Notes: generated from the letters alone by a model not told the origin. DNA of 64,000 nucleotides from Arthrobacter sp. SPG23 (GCF_000876655.1 NZ_JYCN01000015.1:62001-126000), one strand, 5' to 3'; positions 37,442 to 45,668 are shown, counted from the first letter of the stretch. Made by a program: numbers and translations.

Positions 37442-37642
37442 ATGAAAACACTCATCGGTTCAATGGACGGCAAGGGCCCGGCGGAGGCGCTGTACGCTGT
37501 CGCGGAGCTCCACAAGGACCTCGCGCGCACTGAAACGGAAGCTGTGCTCCGAGCGCGTCAGGCGGGACTTTCCTGGGAGGCCATTGCCGTGTGCCTCGGC
37601 GTGAGCAAGCAGGCTGTCCATAAGAAGTACGGCAAGCGGTGA
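37442..37642 (+). CDS. Small helix-turn-helix protein (66 residues)
   Basis: A compact DNA-binding protein: an N-terminal helix region (SMDGKGPAEALYAVAEL), a charged helix (TETEAVLRARQ), and a helix-turn-helix at about residues 44-62 (SWEAIAVCLGVSKQAVHKKY). GGAGG lies about seven bases before the ATG. Similar short proteins are, as I recall, usually encoded beside Clp N-domain (ClpC-like) genes in actinobacteria; no such partner follows here, as the next gene is the convergent glnA1. Twin palindromes on its own promoter suggest autoregulation. Target and signal unknown. Confidence 0.85.
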   Translation: MKTLIGSMDGKGPAEALYAVAELHKDLARTETEAVLRARQAGLSWEAIAVCLGVSKQAVHKKYGKR

Positions 37643-37675
37643 GATAGTTCGCCCGTGCAGCCGGGACCGTATTGA

Positions 37676-37712
37676 AATGTTGGGCCTGCGCGATTTGAAT
37701 GTTGGGCCTGCG
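37676..37712 (+). repeat. 15-bp direct repeat with 22-base period
   Basis: AATGTTGGGCCTGCG occurs at 37676-37690 and 37698-37712, with similar bases (TTGAA or TTTG) before each copy. It lies between the HTH stop and the shared terminator. Confidence 0.7.
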
Positions 37713-37718
37713 ACACAA

Positions 37719-37760
37719 AAAAGTCCGCATGTACTGCCGTGGCAGCACATGCGGACTTTT
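37719..37760 (-). terminator. Bidirectional terminator of glnA1 and the HTH gene
   Basis: A perfect 14-base stem (37719-37732 with 37747-37760) plus an inner CTGCC/GGCAG stem. The minus strand ends in six T residues, and the plus strand in four, so both converging genes are served. Confidence 0.9.
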
Positions 37761-37793
37761 CAGTGGACTAAACGGGGTTCAGGTCCGGGCTGA

Positions 37794-39218
37794 CTAGACG
37801 CCGTAGTACAGCTCGAACTCGTACGGGTTCGGGCGCAGGGAGAGCGGACGGATCTCGTTCTCGTACTTGTACTCGATCCAGGTGTCGATCAGGTCCTGGG
37901 TGAACACGCCGCCGGCCTGCAGGAACTCGTTGTCCTCGGCCAGTGCATCCAGGGCTTCCTCGAGGGTGCCCGGAGCCTTGGGGATGTCCTTGGCTTCCTC
38001 GGCGGGGAGCTCGTAGAGGTCCTTGTCGATGGGAGCCGGCGGTTCGATGCGGTTGCGGATGCCGTCAATGCCGGCCATCAGCTGGGCAGCGAACGCCAGG
38101 TACGGGTTGGACGAGGGGTCCGGAGCGCGGAATTCGATGCGCTTGGCCTTCGGGTTGGAGCCCGTGATGGGGATGCGGATACCGGCGGAGCGGTTGCCCT
38201 GCGAGTAAACCATGTTTACGGGAGCTTCGAAGCCCTTGACCAGGCGGCGGTACGAGTTGACCGTCGGGTTGGTGAACGCGAGGACGGCGGAGGAGTGCTT
38301 CAGCAGGCCGCCGATGTACCACCGTGCCATGTCGGAGAGACCGGCGTAGCCCTTTTCGTCGTAGAACAGCGGCTCGCCACCGTTCCACAGCGACTGGTGG
38401 CAGTGCATGCCGGAGCCGTTGTCACCGAAGACGGGCTTCGGCATGAAGGTGACCGACTTGCCCCAGGCGTCGGCGGTGTTCTTGATGACGTACTTGAACT
38501 TCTGCAGGTCATCCGCCGCGTGGGTCAGCGTGGTGAACTTGTAGTTGATCTCAGCCTGGCCGGCGGAGCCGACTTCGTGGTGGCTGCGCTCGACCTCAAG
38601 GCCGGCTTCGTCCAGGGCAACACACATGGCGTCGCGCAGGTCGGCCTGCTTGTCAGTGGGGGAGACCGGGAAGTACCCGCCCTTGACGGGGGTCTTGTAG
38701 CCCAGGTTTCCGCCTTCTTCTTCGCGGCCGGTGTTCCAGTGGGCTTCTTCGGAGTCGATCTTGTAGAAGCTGCCCTGCGGGGAGGACTGGTACTGGACGT
38801 TGTCGAACACGAAGAATTCGGCCTCGGGAGCGAAGAACGCGGTGTCTGCGATGCCGGTGGATGCGAGGTAGGCCTCAGCCTTCTCCGCCACGCCGCGCGG
38901 GTCGCGGTGGTAAGGGTCACCGGTGCGGGGGTTCACGATGGAGAAGTTCAGCGCGAGGGTCTTTTCCATGCGGAACGTGTCCAGGAACGCCGTGGTGACA
39001 TCCGGGATGAGCTGCATGTCGGACTCGGCGATGCCCTGGAAACCGCGGATGGACGAACCGTCGAAGAGCTGGCCGTTGATGAAGAAGTCTGCATCAACGC
39101 TCTTGGCCGGCACGTTGAAGTGCTGCTGCACGCCAGGAAGGTCGGTGAAGCGGATATCGACGAACTTAATATCTTCGTCCTTGATGAACTTGAGGACCTC
39201 GTCCGCAGTCTTAAACAT
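37794..39218 (-). CDS. glnA: Glutamine synthetase type I (GlnA1)
   Basis: Main ammonium-assimilating enzyme: glutamate + NH3 + ATP to glutamine, a cytoplasmic dodecamer. 474 residues, GSI-beta type. Motifs: [53 protein letters not shown], and the adenylylation loop with the target tyrosine Y402 in KDLYELP, which GlnE (encoded upstream on the other strand) should modify. ATG with AAGGAG six bases upstream. A GlnR-like operator lies about 130 bases before the start. Confidence 0.98.
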   Translation of the reverse strand: MFKTADEVLKFIKDEDIKFVDIRFTDLPGVQQHFNVPAKSVDADFFINGQLFDGSSIRGFQGIAESDMQLIPDVTTAFLDTFRMEKTLALNFSIVNPRTGDPYHRDPRGVAEKAEAYLASTGIADTAFFAPEAEFFVFDNVQYQSSPQGSFYKIDSEEAHWNTGREEEGGNLGYKTPVKGGYFPVSPTDKQADLRDAMCVALDEAGLEVERSHHEVGSAGQAEINYKFTTLTHAADDLQKFKYVIKNTADAWGKSVTFMPKPVFGDNGSGMHCHQSLWNGGEPLFYDEKGYAGLSDMARWYIGGLLKHSSAVLAFTNPTVNSYRRLVKGFEAPVNMVYSQGNRSAGIRIPITGSNPKAKRIEFRAPDPSSNPYLAFAAQLMAGIDGIRNRIEPPAPIDKDLYELPAEEAKDIPKAPGTLEEALDALAEDNEFLQAGGVFTQDLIDTWIEYKYENEIRPLSLRPNPYEFELYYGV

Positions 39219-39332
39219 CTATGCTCCTTACGCATAAGTAATAACTGGCTGGAAAGCCATATGGTCCAGCGCAATCCGACGGCGCGAAAACACAAAAGTG
39301 TCCCCGCTCCTAGCTCGCTAGCAACTGTTACC

Positions 39333-39338
39333 ACCCTA
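39333..39338 (-). promoter_or_regulatory. Candidate -10 of glnA1
   Basis: On the minus strand TAGGGT at 39338-39333 would place the start of transcription near 39326, and the GlnR-like operator about 41 bases upstream of it, the position expected of an activator that touches the -35 region. Confidence 0.4.
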
Positions 39339-39339
39339 G

Positions 39340-39365
39340 GGACACGGGATTTCCCGTCCGTGTCC
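39340..39365 (+). repeat. 26-bp inverted repeat in the glnA1 control region
   Basis: GGACACGG (39340-39347) and CCGTGTCC (39358-39365) are perfect reverse complements. A nested ACGGGA-TT-TCCCGT alternative exists. It overlaps the downstream half of the GlnR-like operator. Confidence 0.5.
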
Positions 39366-39386
39366 GCTATGTTTCCGGCAGGTTAC
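39349..39386 (-). promoter_or_regulatory. GlnR-like operator upstream of glnA1
   Basis: Reading on the minus strand: GTAAC-N6-GAAAC-N6-GACAC-N6-GAAAT. The GlnR pattern of actinomycetes is gTnAC-N6-GaAAC repeated twice; the first pair is exact and the second pair has one changed base in each half site. The spacing is exact throughout. It would give nitrogen control of glnA1. Confidence 0.65.
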
Positions 39387-39509
39387 ATAACCGCCTGATA
39401 TGTAAACGCTATACGGTGTCCACACTGTGGTCCATCCGCATCCATAGAGTGAACTTCCCCGCAACGTTCACCGGCGGAATTCGATGACCCGGGGCCGCCT
39501 TCCAACGGA

Positions 39510-39515
39510 TAGGCT
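39510..39515 (+). promoter_or_regulatory. -10 element of a leaderless RDD-gene transcript
   Basis: TAGGCT, six bases, then GTG at 39522. Confidence 0.5.
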
Positions 39516-39521
39516 TGATCC

Positions 39522-39959
39522 GTGGTAGATCGCAGAGACATAGGTTCCTGGCTGAGCGGGCCGGACACCTCCGGCATTTCAAAATATCCGGGGGAGCGCC
39601 TCGGCCTGCCCGAGGCGGGCCGAGGCTCGATCGCACGGGCGGGCCGCCGGATCCTGGCCATCTGCATTGACTGGGGGCTGGCACTTTTGATCAGCAATTA
39701 CGCGTTCGGCGGCGACCCGTGGGCAACGCTGGCCGTTTTTGCGGCGGAACAGATCCTGCTGATCGGCACGCTTGGCTACAGCATCGGCCACCGGCTTCTG
39801 GGCATCCATGTGGTGCGCCTGGGTGGCGCTCCGGCAGGGCCGTTGGCCGCGCTGGTCCGCACCGTGCTGCTGTGCCTGGTGATCCCGGCGGTCATTTTTG
39901 ATCCGGATCACCGCGGCCTGCACGACAAGGCAATGAATACCGTCCTCGTGCGTATGTAA
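39522..39959 (+). CDS. RDD-family membrane protein
   Basis: 145 residues. An N-terminal soluble part (DIGSWLSGPDTSGISKYPGERLG) is followed by the RDD domain: GRRILAICIDWGLALLI with the first Asp, a second helix, GYSIGHRLLGIHVVR, and a third helix ending in a basic HRGLHDKAMNTVLVRM. Three membrane helices. Transport or ion exchange has been proposed for the family; its role here is unknown. It is divergent from glnA1, a neighbourhood also seen in related genomes. Confidence 0.88.
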   Translation: MVDRRDIGSWLSGPDTSGISKYPGERLGLPEAGRGSIARAGRRILAICIDWGLALLISNYAFGGDPWATLAVFAAEQILLIGTLGYSIGHRLLGIHVVRLGGAPAGPLAALVRTVLLCLVIPAVIFDPDHRGLHDKAMNTVLVRM

Positions 39960-39969
39960 CAGCCCCGAC

Positions 39970-40547
39970 TTAGTCCCCGGCTTTGAGGGTTCCCGCAGTG
40001 ATTGTGGTGAGGTCGTCCTGGTCGGGTCCGTGGTCGGAGACGGACTGCCGCCTGTCGCCCTGCAACATGACGATCTTCCGCTGGTCGGGCTGGTTGTCGT
40101 CAAACCAGCCGGGGCGCACGATCGTGTACGGGTTACCGCTGGCGCGGATGAGCCGCTCACTGCGCAGCTTCCACTGGGCGTAGGCCACGCCTGGTCGTGT
40201 GGTGCCGATTGCAGTCATGAGCGCGATGCGGACCCGACGGCCGCCCAGGGCTTTGAGGACGTGGTGACGCCGGTGTAGTCGTTGTCCCGCACGTCCCGTT
40301 CGCTGGTGGTGGTTCCGTGGGTGAACACGATCGCGTCCACTCCGGCGAGGGCCGGGCCGAGGGTTTCGGGACGGGTCAGGTCCCCAATGACCAGGTCCAC
40401 ACTTTCGGGAAGAAGGCGGGCAGTGCGGGTCTGGTCGCGCACGAGCGCCCGGACCGCGTGACCCTGTTGCAGCGCCTCGGCCACGGTGTAGCGGCCGACG
40501 CTGCCGGTGGCGCCGACGATCAACACGGTGGAGGGACGTTGGCTCAT
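39970..40547 (-). pseudogene. NmrA-like NAD(P)-binding gene, frameshifted
   Basis: The N-terminal half starts at ATG 40547 (overlapping the XRE stop in ATGA) and reads VLIVGATGSVGRYTVAEAL, with VGDLTRPETLGPALAGVDAIVFTHGT. After SERDVRDNDYTGV the frame breaks near 40262 and the family text resumes in another frame: VLKALGGRRVRIALM, RPGVAYAQWK and NPYTIVRPGWFDDNQPDQ. The total length of 578 bases is one short of a multiple of three, so a single-base deletion explains it. The C-terminus is also shortened. A sequencing error cannot be excluded. Confidence 0.7.
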
Positions 40548-41425
40548 TTCTTCTCCTTGACCGCGGCCGTTTCCGGTTCACGCTGGGTGGCGGCCCAACT
40601 GGCGAGGACTTTCAGTGCGTCCTCGGAGGGTGTCCCTGGATCTGCTGTGTACACGTTAATGCGCAGCCCCGGGTCTGCGGGGAGTTCCAGCGCTTCAAAG
40701 CTCAAGTCCAAATCGCCCACGACCGGGTGATGGAGCCGCTTCCGGCCGGCGCGGTGGTACTTCACATCGTGCCTGGCCCACCGGGTGCGGAACTCCTCAC
40801 TTCGGGTTGAGAGTTCCCCGATCAGGTCCGTGAGGTCCTTGTCGTACGGGTTTTTCCCGGCCGTGGACCGCAGGACAGCGACGATGTCGTCCGCCGCGCG
40901 TTCCCAATCGGCGAAGAACTCCCGCGCCTTCGGGTTCAGGAAGGTGAACCGTGCGCTGTTCGGCGGGGTGGTCTGTTCGGCCATCAAGTCCAGATAAAGC
41001 GCACGGCCCAGCTCGTTGGCTGCGAGGACGTCCCCGCGGTCGTTGCGGACCCAGGCCGGTGCGGCCGTGATGGCATCAATGACGCGTTGCACGCTCGGCC
41101 GCACTGTCTGCGGGCTGCGCTTGCGCCGTACACGGGGAGCGGCGGTGGCGGCGCGGGCCAGGTCAAAAAGGTGGGCCGTTTCGGCCTCGTCGAGCTTCAG
41201 GGCACGCCCGAGGGCTTCAAGGACGCTGTCCGAGGCACCGGAGAGGTTTCCCCGCTCAAGGCGTATGTAGTAGTCGATACTCATCCCGGCGAGCATGGCG
41301 ACTTCCTCGCGGCGCAGCCCGGTAACGCGCCGGTTTCCGCCATAGACGGGCAGCCCGGCCTCCTCAGGCGTGATCCTTGCGCGCCGGGAGGTCAGGAACT
41401 TCCGCACGTCATCGCTGTGTGTCAT
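40544..41425 (-). CDS. XRE-family regulator with MmyB-like ligand domain
   Basis: 293 residues from the ATG at 41425; the longer open frame upstream is less likely. The helix-turn-helix is at about residues 34-58 (LRREEVAMLAGMSIDYYIRLERG), and the rest is the MmyB-type transcription-regulator ligand domain (PAWVRNDRGDVLAANELGRAL, NLARFTFL-like). This class often controls an adjacent oxidoreductase or efflux gene. The divergent MFS gene begins 103 bases away. A TAGCGT hexamer lies seven bases before the ATG, so it may be leaderless. Confidence 0.9.
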   Translation of the reverse strand: MTHSDDVRKFLTSRRARITPEEAGLPVYGGNRRVTGLRREEVAMLAGMSIDYYIRLERGNLSGASDSVLEALGRALKLDEAETAHLFDLARAATAAPRVRRKRSPQTVRPSVQRVIDAITAAPAWVRNDRGDVLAANELGRALYLDLMAEQTTPPNSARFTFLNPKAREFFADWERAADDIVAVLRSTAGKNPYDKDLTDLIGELSTRSEEFRTRWARHDVKYHRAGRKRLHHPVVGDLDLSFEALELPADPGLRINVYTADPGTPSEDALKVLASWAATQREPETAAVKEKK

Positions 41426-41432
41426 GGCTTCC

Positions 41433-41438
41433 ACGCTA
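41433..41438 (-). promoter_or_regulatory. Candidate -10 of the XRE regulator gene
   Basis: TAGCGT on the minus strand, seven bases before the ATG at 41425. A GGAAG between the two could also be a short ribosome site. Confidence 0.35.
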
Positions 41439-41527
41439 CGCCGCCACCCCGGAACGAGGGAGGCACTGGCGTTACCCGGACCGGCCGTGACTCCCGGCCC
41501 GCAAGGAACCAAGGTTGCATTGAAAGC

Positions 41528-42982
41528 ATGGAACCTGAACCCGCAACCGCTCCCCGCCCGGCCGTGATCCTGGCGATCATCCTCGTCAGCTACTTCATGA
41601 TCCTGCTGGACAACTCGGTCATCTTCACTGCCCTGCCGAGCCTGCAGGAGGACCTGCAGCTGAGCACCGGTCAGCTCTCCTGGGTTCAGGATGCCTACAC
41701 GCTGGTCTTCGGCGGACTGCTGCTCCTCGGCGCCCGGGCTGGGGACTTGCTCGGACGCCGGCGCGTTTTCGTGTTCGGGCTGGTGGTGTTCTCGATCGCG
41801 TCGCTGCTGATCGGACTGGCGCCGGCGGGCTGGTGGGCCATCCTCGGCCGCGCCGTTCAGGGCATCGGGGCTGCGATCGTCGCGCCCACCTCGCTGTCCC
41901 TGCTCACGGCGAGCTTCCCGGAAGGCCGGGAGCGCACCCGGGCCGTCGCTTCGTACGGTGCCACCGCAGGGATTGGTGCCAGCCTGGGGCTGGTCATTGG
42001 CGGGGCGCTAGCCCACTGGATCTCCTGGCGGGCCGGGTTCTTCGTCAACGTACCCATTGGCGCTGCGATGATCGCACTCGCGCCGCGGTTCATCCCGGAA
42101 ACAGGCCGGGCCCGCGGCCGTTTCGATGTGTTCGGCGCGCTCAGCGCCACACTGGGTGTCGGCGCCCTCGTGTTCGGCATCATCAACACCGTCGATGCGG
42201 GATGGACGTCCCCCGTGACGGTCACAGCCGTCAGTGCCGGCGTCGCGCTGCTGATCGTGTTCGTACTGATCGAGCGCAGTGCGGCCCAGCCGATCATGCC
42301 GCTGCGGCTGTTCGCGAGCCGCCGTCGTACCGGCGCCTATCTTGCCCGCTTCCTGTACCTTGGCGCGATGATCGGGTTCTTCTTCTTCACCACGCAGTTC
42401 CTGCAGGAAGTGCTGGGCTTCGACCCCCTGCAGGCCGGCATCGGATTCCTCCCCATGACGGCGGTCAACTTCGCCGTCGCGATGAGCATCCCGCGGCTGG
42501 TGAGGAGGATGCCGGGTTCCATTCCGCTCGGGGCAGGCGTCCTGGTCACTCTTGCCGGGATGTTCTGGCTCAGCCGGGTCGGCATCGACTCCGCATACCT
42601 GACCGGAGTGGCTCTTCCCATGATCCTCATCGGCGCCGGTCAGGGCCTCGCTTTTGCGCCCCTGACCTCGTTCGGCATCATCGGCGCCCCCGCGGCAGAC
42701 GCAGGCGCGGCATCGGGCCTGGTGAACACCTTCCACCAGGTGGGCACCTGCCTCGGGCTTGGTATCGCGGTCGCTGCCGCAGCGACCGTCCCGGCCACGG
42801 GTTCTGCCGTGGCGCACCTGGCCTCGCAGGTCAGCGTCGCCCTCACGACGGGCAGTGTCTTCCTGGTCCTTGCCCTGGCCGTCACCGTGGCCCTCATCCT
42901 GCCCGCAGACGTGGCTGGGCGCCGCGCCAGGACAGCGCAGTCGGAGTCGGCCGCTGCGCCGCAGCTCCAACAGGTCCGTTGA
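41528..42982 (+). CDS. MFS drug efflux transporter, DHA2/EmrB-QacA type
   Basis: 484 residues from the ATG at 41528; the much longer open frame upstream runs through the regulator gene on the other strand. Fourteen predicted membrane segments. The DHA2 marks are LDNSVIFTALPSLQEDL in helix 1 (motif D1), WVQDAYTLVFGGLLLL, the motif A loop GDLLGRRRVF, and the motif C stretch GATAGIGASLGLVIGGAL. Likely proton-driven export of toxic compounds, under the divergent XRE regulator. Substrate unknown. Confidence 0.92.
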   Translation: MEPEPATAPRPAVILAIILVSYFMILLDNSVIFTALPSLQEDLQLSTGQLSWVQDAYTLVFGGLLLLGARAGDLLGRRRVFVFGLVVFSIASLLIGLAPAGWWAILGRAVQGIGAAIVAPTSLSLLTASFPEGRERTRAVASYGATAGIGASLGLVIGGALAHWISWRAGFFVNVPIGAAMIALAPRFIPETGRARGRFDVFGALSATLGVGALVFGIINTVDAGWTSPVTVTAVSAGVALLIVFVLIERSAAQPIMPLRLFASRRRTGAYLARFLYLGAMIGFFFFTTQFLQEVLGFDPLQAGIGFLPMTAVNFAVAMSIPRLVRRMPGSIPLGAGVLVTLAGMFWLSRVGIDSAYLTGVALPMILIGAGQGLAFAPLTSFGIIGAPAADAGAASGLVNTFHQVGTCLGLGIAVAAAATVPATGSAVAHLASQVSVALTTGSVFLVLALAVTVALILPADVAGRRARTAQSESAAAPQLQQVR

Positions 42983-43016
42983 CCATTAAAGCCAGCTGCA
43001 TCAAGGGGGTAATGAC

Positions 43017-43946
43017 GTGCCCTCCCACAACTGCGCACCTCTGAATACCGTGAAAGACATGGACATGAAACTTACTCTCAACAACGGCATCCCGATGCCG
43101 GCTCTTGGCCTGGGCGTCTTCCAAAGCGCCCCCGAGCAGACCACGGCCGCGGTCGAGGCCGCGCTTGCTGCCGGCTACCGGCATATCGACACGGCCGCCG
43201 CGTACGGCAACGAGCGGGAGGTCGGTGAGGGCATCCGCCGCTCGGGCCTGGATCGTTCGGAAGTACTCATCGAGACCAAGGTCTGGGTCAGTGACTACGG
43301 CTACGACCAGGCCCTGCATGCCTGGGACAAAGCGACGGGCAAGCTTGGCGTGGAGTACCTGGACCTGTTCATCCTGCACCAGCCGGCCCCCGACCGGTTC
43401 GAAAGAACCATCGCCGCGTACAGGGCGCTGGAGACCCTGCTTGCTGAGGGCCGCGTGCGGGCGATCGGCGTCAGCAACTTCATGCCGCACCACCTGAAGC
43501 AACTGCTTGACTCGACCGACGTCGTCCCGGCCGTGAACCAGATCGAGCTGCATCCCTACTTCGCCCAGCGGGACGTCCAGGCCATGGACGCCGAACACGG
43601 CATCCTGACCCAGGCCTGGTCTCCCATCGGCGGCATCACGTTCTACCCCGGCTGGGGCGAGAACCGCCGGAACGTCATGCGCGACCCGGCGATTGCCGCC
43701 GTCGCCCGGGCCCACGGCAAGACACCTGCCCAGGTGATGCTCCGCTGGCACCTGCAGCAGGGCCGCTCCGCCATCCCCAAGTCCACCACCCCGGCACGGA
43801 TCGCTGAAAATTTCGACGTGTTCGACTTCGAGCTCAGTGCCGAGGACATCGCTGCGATCGACGCGCTGGGCACCGGCGTGCGCAGCGGGCCGGACCCGGA
43901 CGAAGCCCGGACTGAGCGGTTTGCCATGCCGATCCCCGAAGCCTAA
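43017..43946 (+). CDS. Aldo-keto reductase (AKR, 2,5-diketogluconate reductase-like)
   Basis: NADPH-dependent oxidoreductase, 309 residues, (beta/alpha)8 barrel. The catalytic tetrad is D58, Y63, K88 and H121 (HIDTAAAYGNE, IETKVW, LFILHQP), and the cofactor-binding IPKSTTPARIAENFDVFDF is at the end. The GTG at 43017 has AAGGGGG about eight bases upstream; the shorter start ATG 43065 (MKLTLNNGIPMPALG) is the usual family N-terminus and is also possible. It follows the MFS gene by 34 bases and precedes a second AKR by 20. Confidence 0.92.
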   Translation: MPSHNCAPLNTVKDMDMKLTLNNGIPMPALGLGVFQSAPEQTTAAVEAALAAGYRHIDTAAAYGNEREVGEGIRRSGLDRSEVLIETKVWVSDYGYDQALHAWDKATGKLGVEYLDLFILHQPAPDRFERTIAAYRALETLLAEGRVRAIGVSNFMPHHLKQLLDSTDVVPAVNQIELHPYFAQRDVQAMDAEHGILTQAWSPIGGITFYPGWGENRRNVMRDPAIAAVARAHGKTPAQVMLRWHLQQGRSAIPKSTTPARIAENFDVFDFELSAEDIAAIDALGTGVRSGPDPDEARTERFAMPIPEA

Positions 43947-43966
43947 GACGAAAGAAGAGGAACCAG

Positions 43967-44986
43967 ATGGAATACCGCCCGCTTGGCCGCACCGGGGTGC
44001 AGGTCAGTCCCCTATGCCTCGGCTCGATGATGTTCGGCCCCTGGGGCAACAACGATCACGCCGACGCAACCCGCATCATCCACCGCGCCCTCGATGCCGG
44101 CATCAACTTCGTCGACACGGCGGACGTCTACTCGGGCGGCGTGTCCGAGGAGATCGTGGGGGAGGCCCTGGCCGGACGGCGCGACGACGTCTTCCTGGCC
44201 ACGAAGTTCTTCATGCCCATGAACGAGGACGACCCCAACCAGTGCGGCGGGTCCCGCCGCTGGATCATGCGCGCGGTGGAGGATTCCCTCCGCCGGCTGG
44301 ACACCGACTACATCGACCTCTACCAGGTGCACCGGCCCAGCCCCGATACCGACGTCGAGGAGACCCTCGGCGCCCTCACCGACCTCGTACGCCAGGGAAA
44401 GGTCCGTTACATCGGCTCCTCGTCGTACTCAGGATCGCAGATCGTCGAAGCCCAGTGGGCCTCCCGGGAACGCAACCTGGAGCGGTTCGTCACCGAACAG
44501 CCGCCCTACTCGATCCTGGTCCGCGGCATCGAGGAAGACATCCTCCCGACGGTGCAACGCCACGGCATGGGCACCCTCACGTACAGCCCGCTCAGCGGCG
44601 GGTGGCTCTCCGGCCGCTGGCGCAAAGATTCGGCGTCCGCACCCACCTCATCCGCGCGCCCGAACGCCCGGTTCGATATGACCAGCCCGGCCAACCAACG
44701 AAAACTCGACATCGTTGAGGGACTGGCCAGGCTCGCCGAACAAACCGGGCTGACGCTCATCGAGCTGGCCATCGCGTTCGCGATCAACCACCCGGGCGTC
44801 ACTGCGGCCATCGTCGGACCGCGCACCATGGATCAGCTCGAGTCCTACCTGCCCGCCGGCGACATCAAACTAAGCACCGACGTGCTGGACAGCATCGACC
44901 AGCTCGTCGCGCCCGGAGTGACCGTCAACCCCGATGACAACAGCTACGGTACCCACGAACTGACGCCAGTGGCGCGACGGCGGTGA
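43967..44986 (+). CDS. Aldo-keto reductase (Tas/YajO-like)
   Basis: 339 residues of the aldo-keto reductase superfamily, of the longer subgroup near Tas/YhdN. Tetrad: D50, Y55, K80, H122 (FVDTADVYSGG, LATKFF, YQVHRPSP). YSPLSGGWLSGRW and the IVGPRTMDQLE cofactor loop follow. ATG with AGAGGAA about six bases upstream. Co-transcription with the preceding reductase is likely. Substrates unknown; with the efflux gene they suggest a response to reactive carbonyls or a xenobiotic. Confidence 0.92.
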   Translation: MEYRPLGRTGVQVSPLCLGSMMFGPWGNNDHADATRIIHRALDAGINFVDTADVYSGGVSEEIVGEALAGRRDDVFLATKFFMPMNEDDPNQCGGSRRWIMRAVEDSLRRLDTDYIDLYQVHRPSPDTDVEETLGALTDLVRQGKVRYIGSSSYSGSQIVEAQWASRERNLERFVTEQPPYSILVRGIEEDILPTVQRHGMGTLTYSPLSGGWLSGRWRKDSASAPTSSARPNARFDMTSPANQRKLDIVEGLARLAEQTGLTLIELAIAFAINHPGVTAAIVGPRTMDQLESYLPAGDIKLSTDVLDSIDQLVAPGVTVNPDDNSYGTHELTPVARRR

Positions 44987-44995
44987 CAGACGTGA

Positions 44996-45172
44996 CCGCA
45001 GCAGCATTACACCATCAGCGCGGAAGGAACTACGCCCGGGCTGACCGCCCGCACACTCACCGACGCCACGATCTGGGGATCCAGGGCCACCTGGCGGCTG
45101 GTGCTGCAATCCTGGTTCGAACCCCGTGGAGACGGTTGGGTCGTAGCACGCACCGTCGCATCCACATGGTAA
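44996..45172 (+). pseudogene. Orphan coding remnant (about 58 residues)
   Basis: In the same frame as the AKR gene, just past a second stop codon, an open stretch with protein-like composition runs to TAA at 45170: TISAEGTTPGLTARTL, then IWGSRATWRLVLQSWFEPRG and GWVVARTVASTW. No start codon or ribosome site precedes it. It looks like the C-terminal end of a gene whose body was lost when the AKR cluster arrived. Family not recognised. The rest of 44987-45242 shows nothing else. Confidence 0.4.
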
Positions 45173-45242
45173 GTGCCGCGGAACCCGTCCCCGCGGACCC
45201 CGTCCAACCCGGCCGCTGCCATCTGCGCCCGCCGCGCGTGGC

Positions 45243-45605
45243 TCAGACGCCGGCGGTCTGGTGCTCCTTGGCTGGGTGCCGTTCGGCGCCGGACGCCGTC
45301 AGGTAGCCGCGCCTGACCGCCCAGCGCTCGAACAGGACCGTGGCGAAGGGGAACACGGCGGAGACCCCGGCGAAGAAGGCTACGGGAAAAGGCCACCGCT
45401 GCAGCCGCCACAAGGCCAGGGCCGCTACGCCGTAGGCAATGAATAAGGCGCCGTGAACTGGTCCGGCAATCTCCACGCCAAGCTCCGAAGTCCGGGCAAC
45501 CCACTTGAAGTACATGCCGGTCAGAAGAGCTGCCCAGCTGAAGGCTTCGGCGACGGCGAGGATCCGGAAGGCCCGGATGACGGTTGATTTTGAGGGAAGT
45601 TTCAC
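45243..45605 (-). CDS. DUF3817 membrane protein
   Basis: 120 residues from the GTG at 45605, which has CGGAG about five bases upstream; the upstream open frame is not supported. Three membrane helices: VIRAFRILAVAEAFSWAALL, GPVHGALFIAYGVAAL and FPVAFFAGVSAVFPFATVLF. The first-helix pattern RILAxAEAxSWAxLL and the GPVHG loop are characteristic of DUF3817, found in many actinobacteria; function unknown. Confidence 0.88.
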   Translation of the reverse strand: MKLPSKSTVIRAFRILAVAEAFSWAALLTGMYFKWVARTSELGVEIAGPVHGALFIAYGVAALALWRLQRWPFPVAFFAGVSAVFPFATVLFERWAVRRGYLTASGAERHPAKEHQTAGV

Positions 45606-45668
45606 GGTACTCCGGTTTCTGCTGAGGCTTCTTCTGACGACGGTCCGGCGGACCTGGCGGCAGGCCCA

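Noticed and set aside
37676..37712. Possible CRISPR or repeat array
   Set aside because: Only two copies with a 7-base gap; no further units and no cas genes.
40215..40547. Intact 110-residue NAD(P)-binding protein
   Set aside because: It ends just where the family sequence switches frame, so it is better read as the first half of a frameshifted gene.
45111..45130. tRNA T-loop-like GGTTCGAACCCCGTGG
   Set aside because: The flanking stems do not pair, no anticodon or acceptor arm can be built, and the same bases read as codons of the remnant at 44996-45172.
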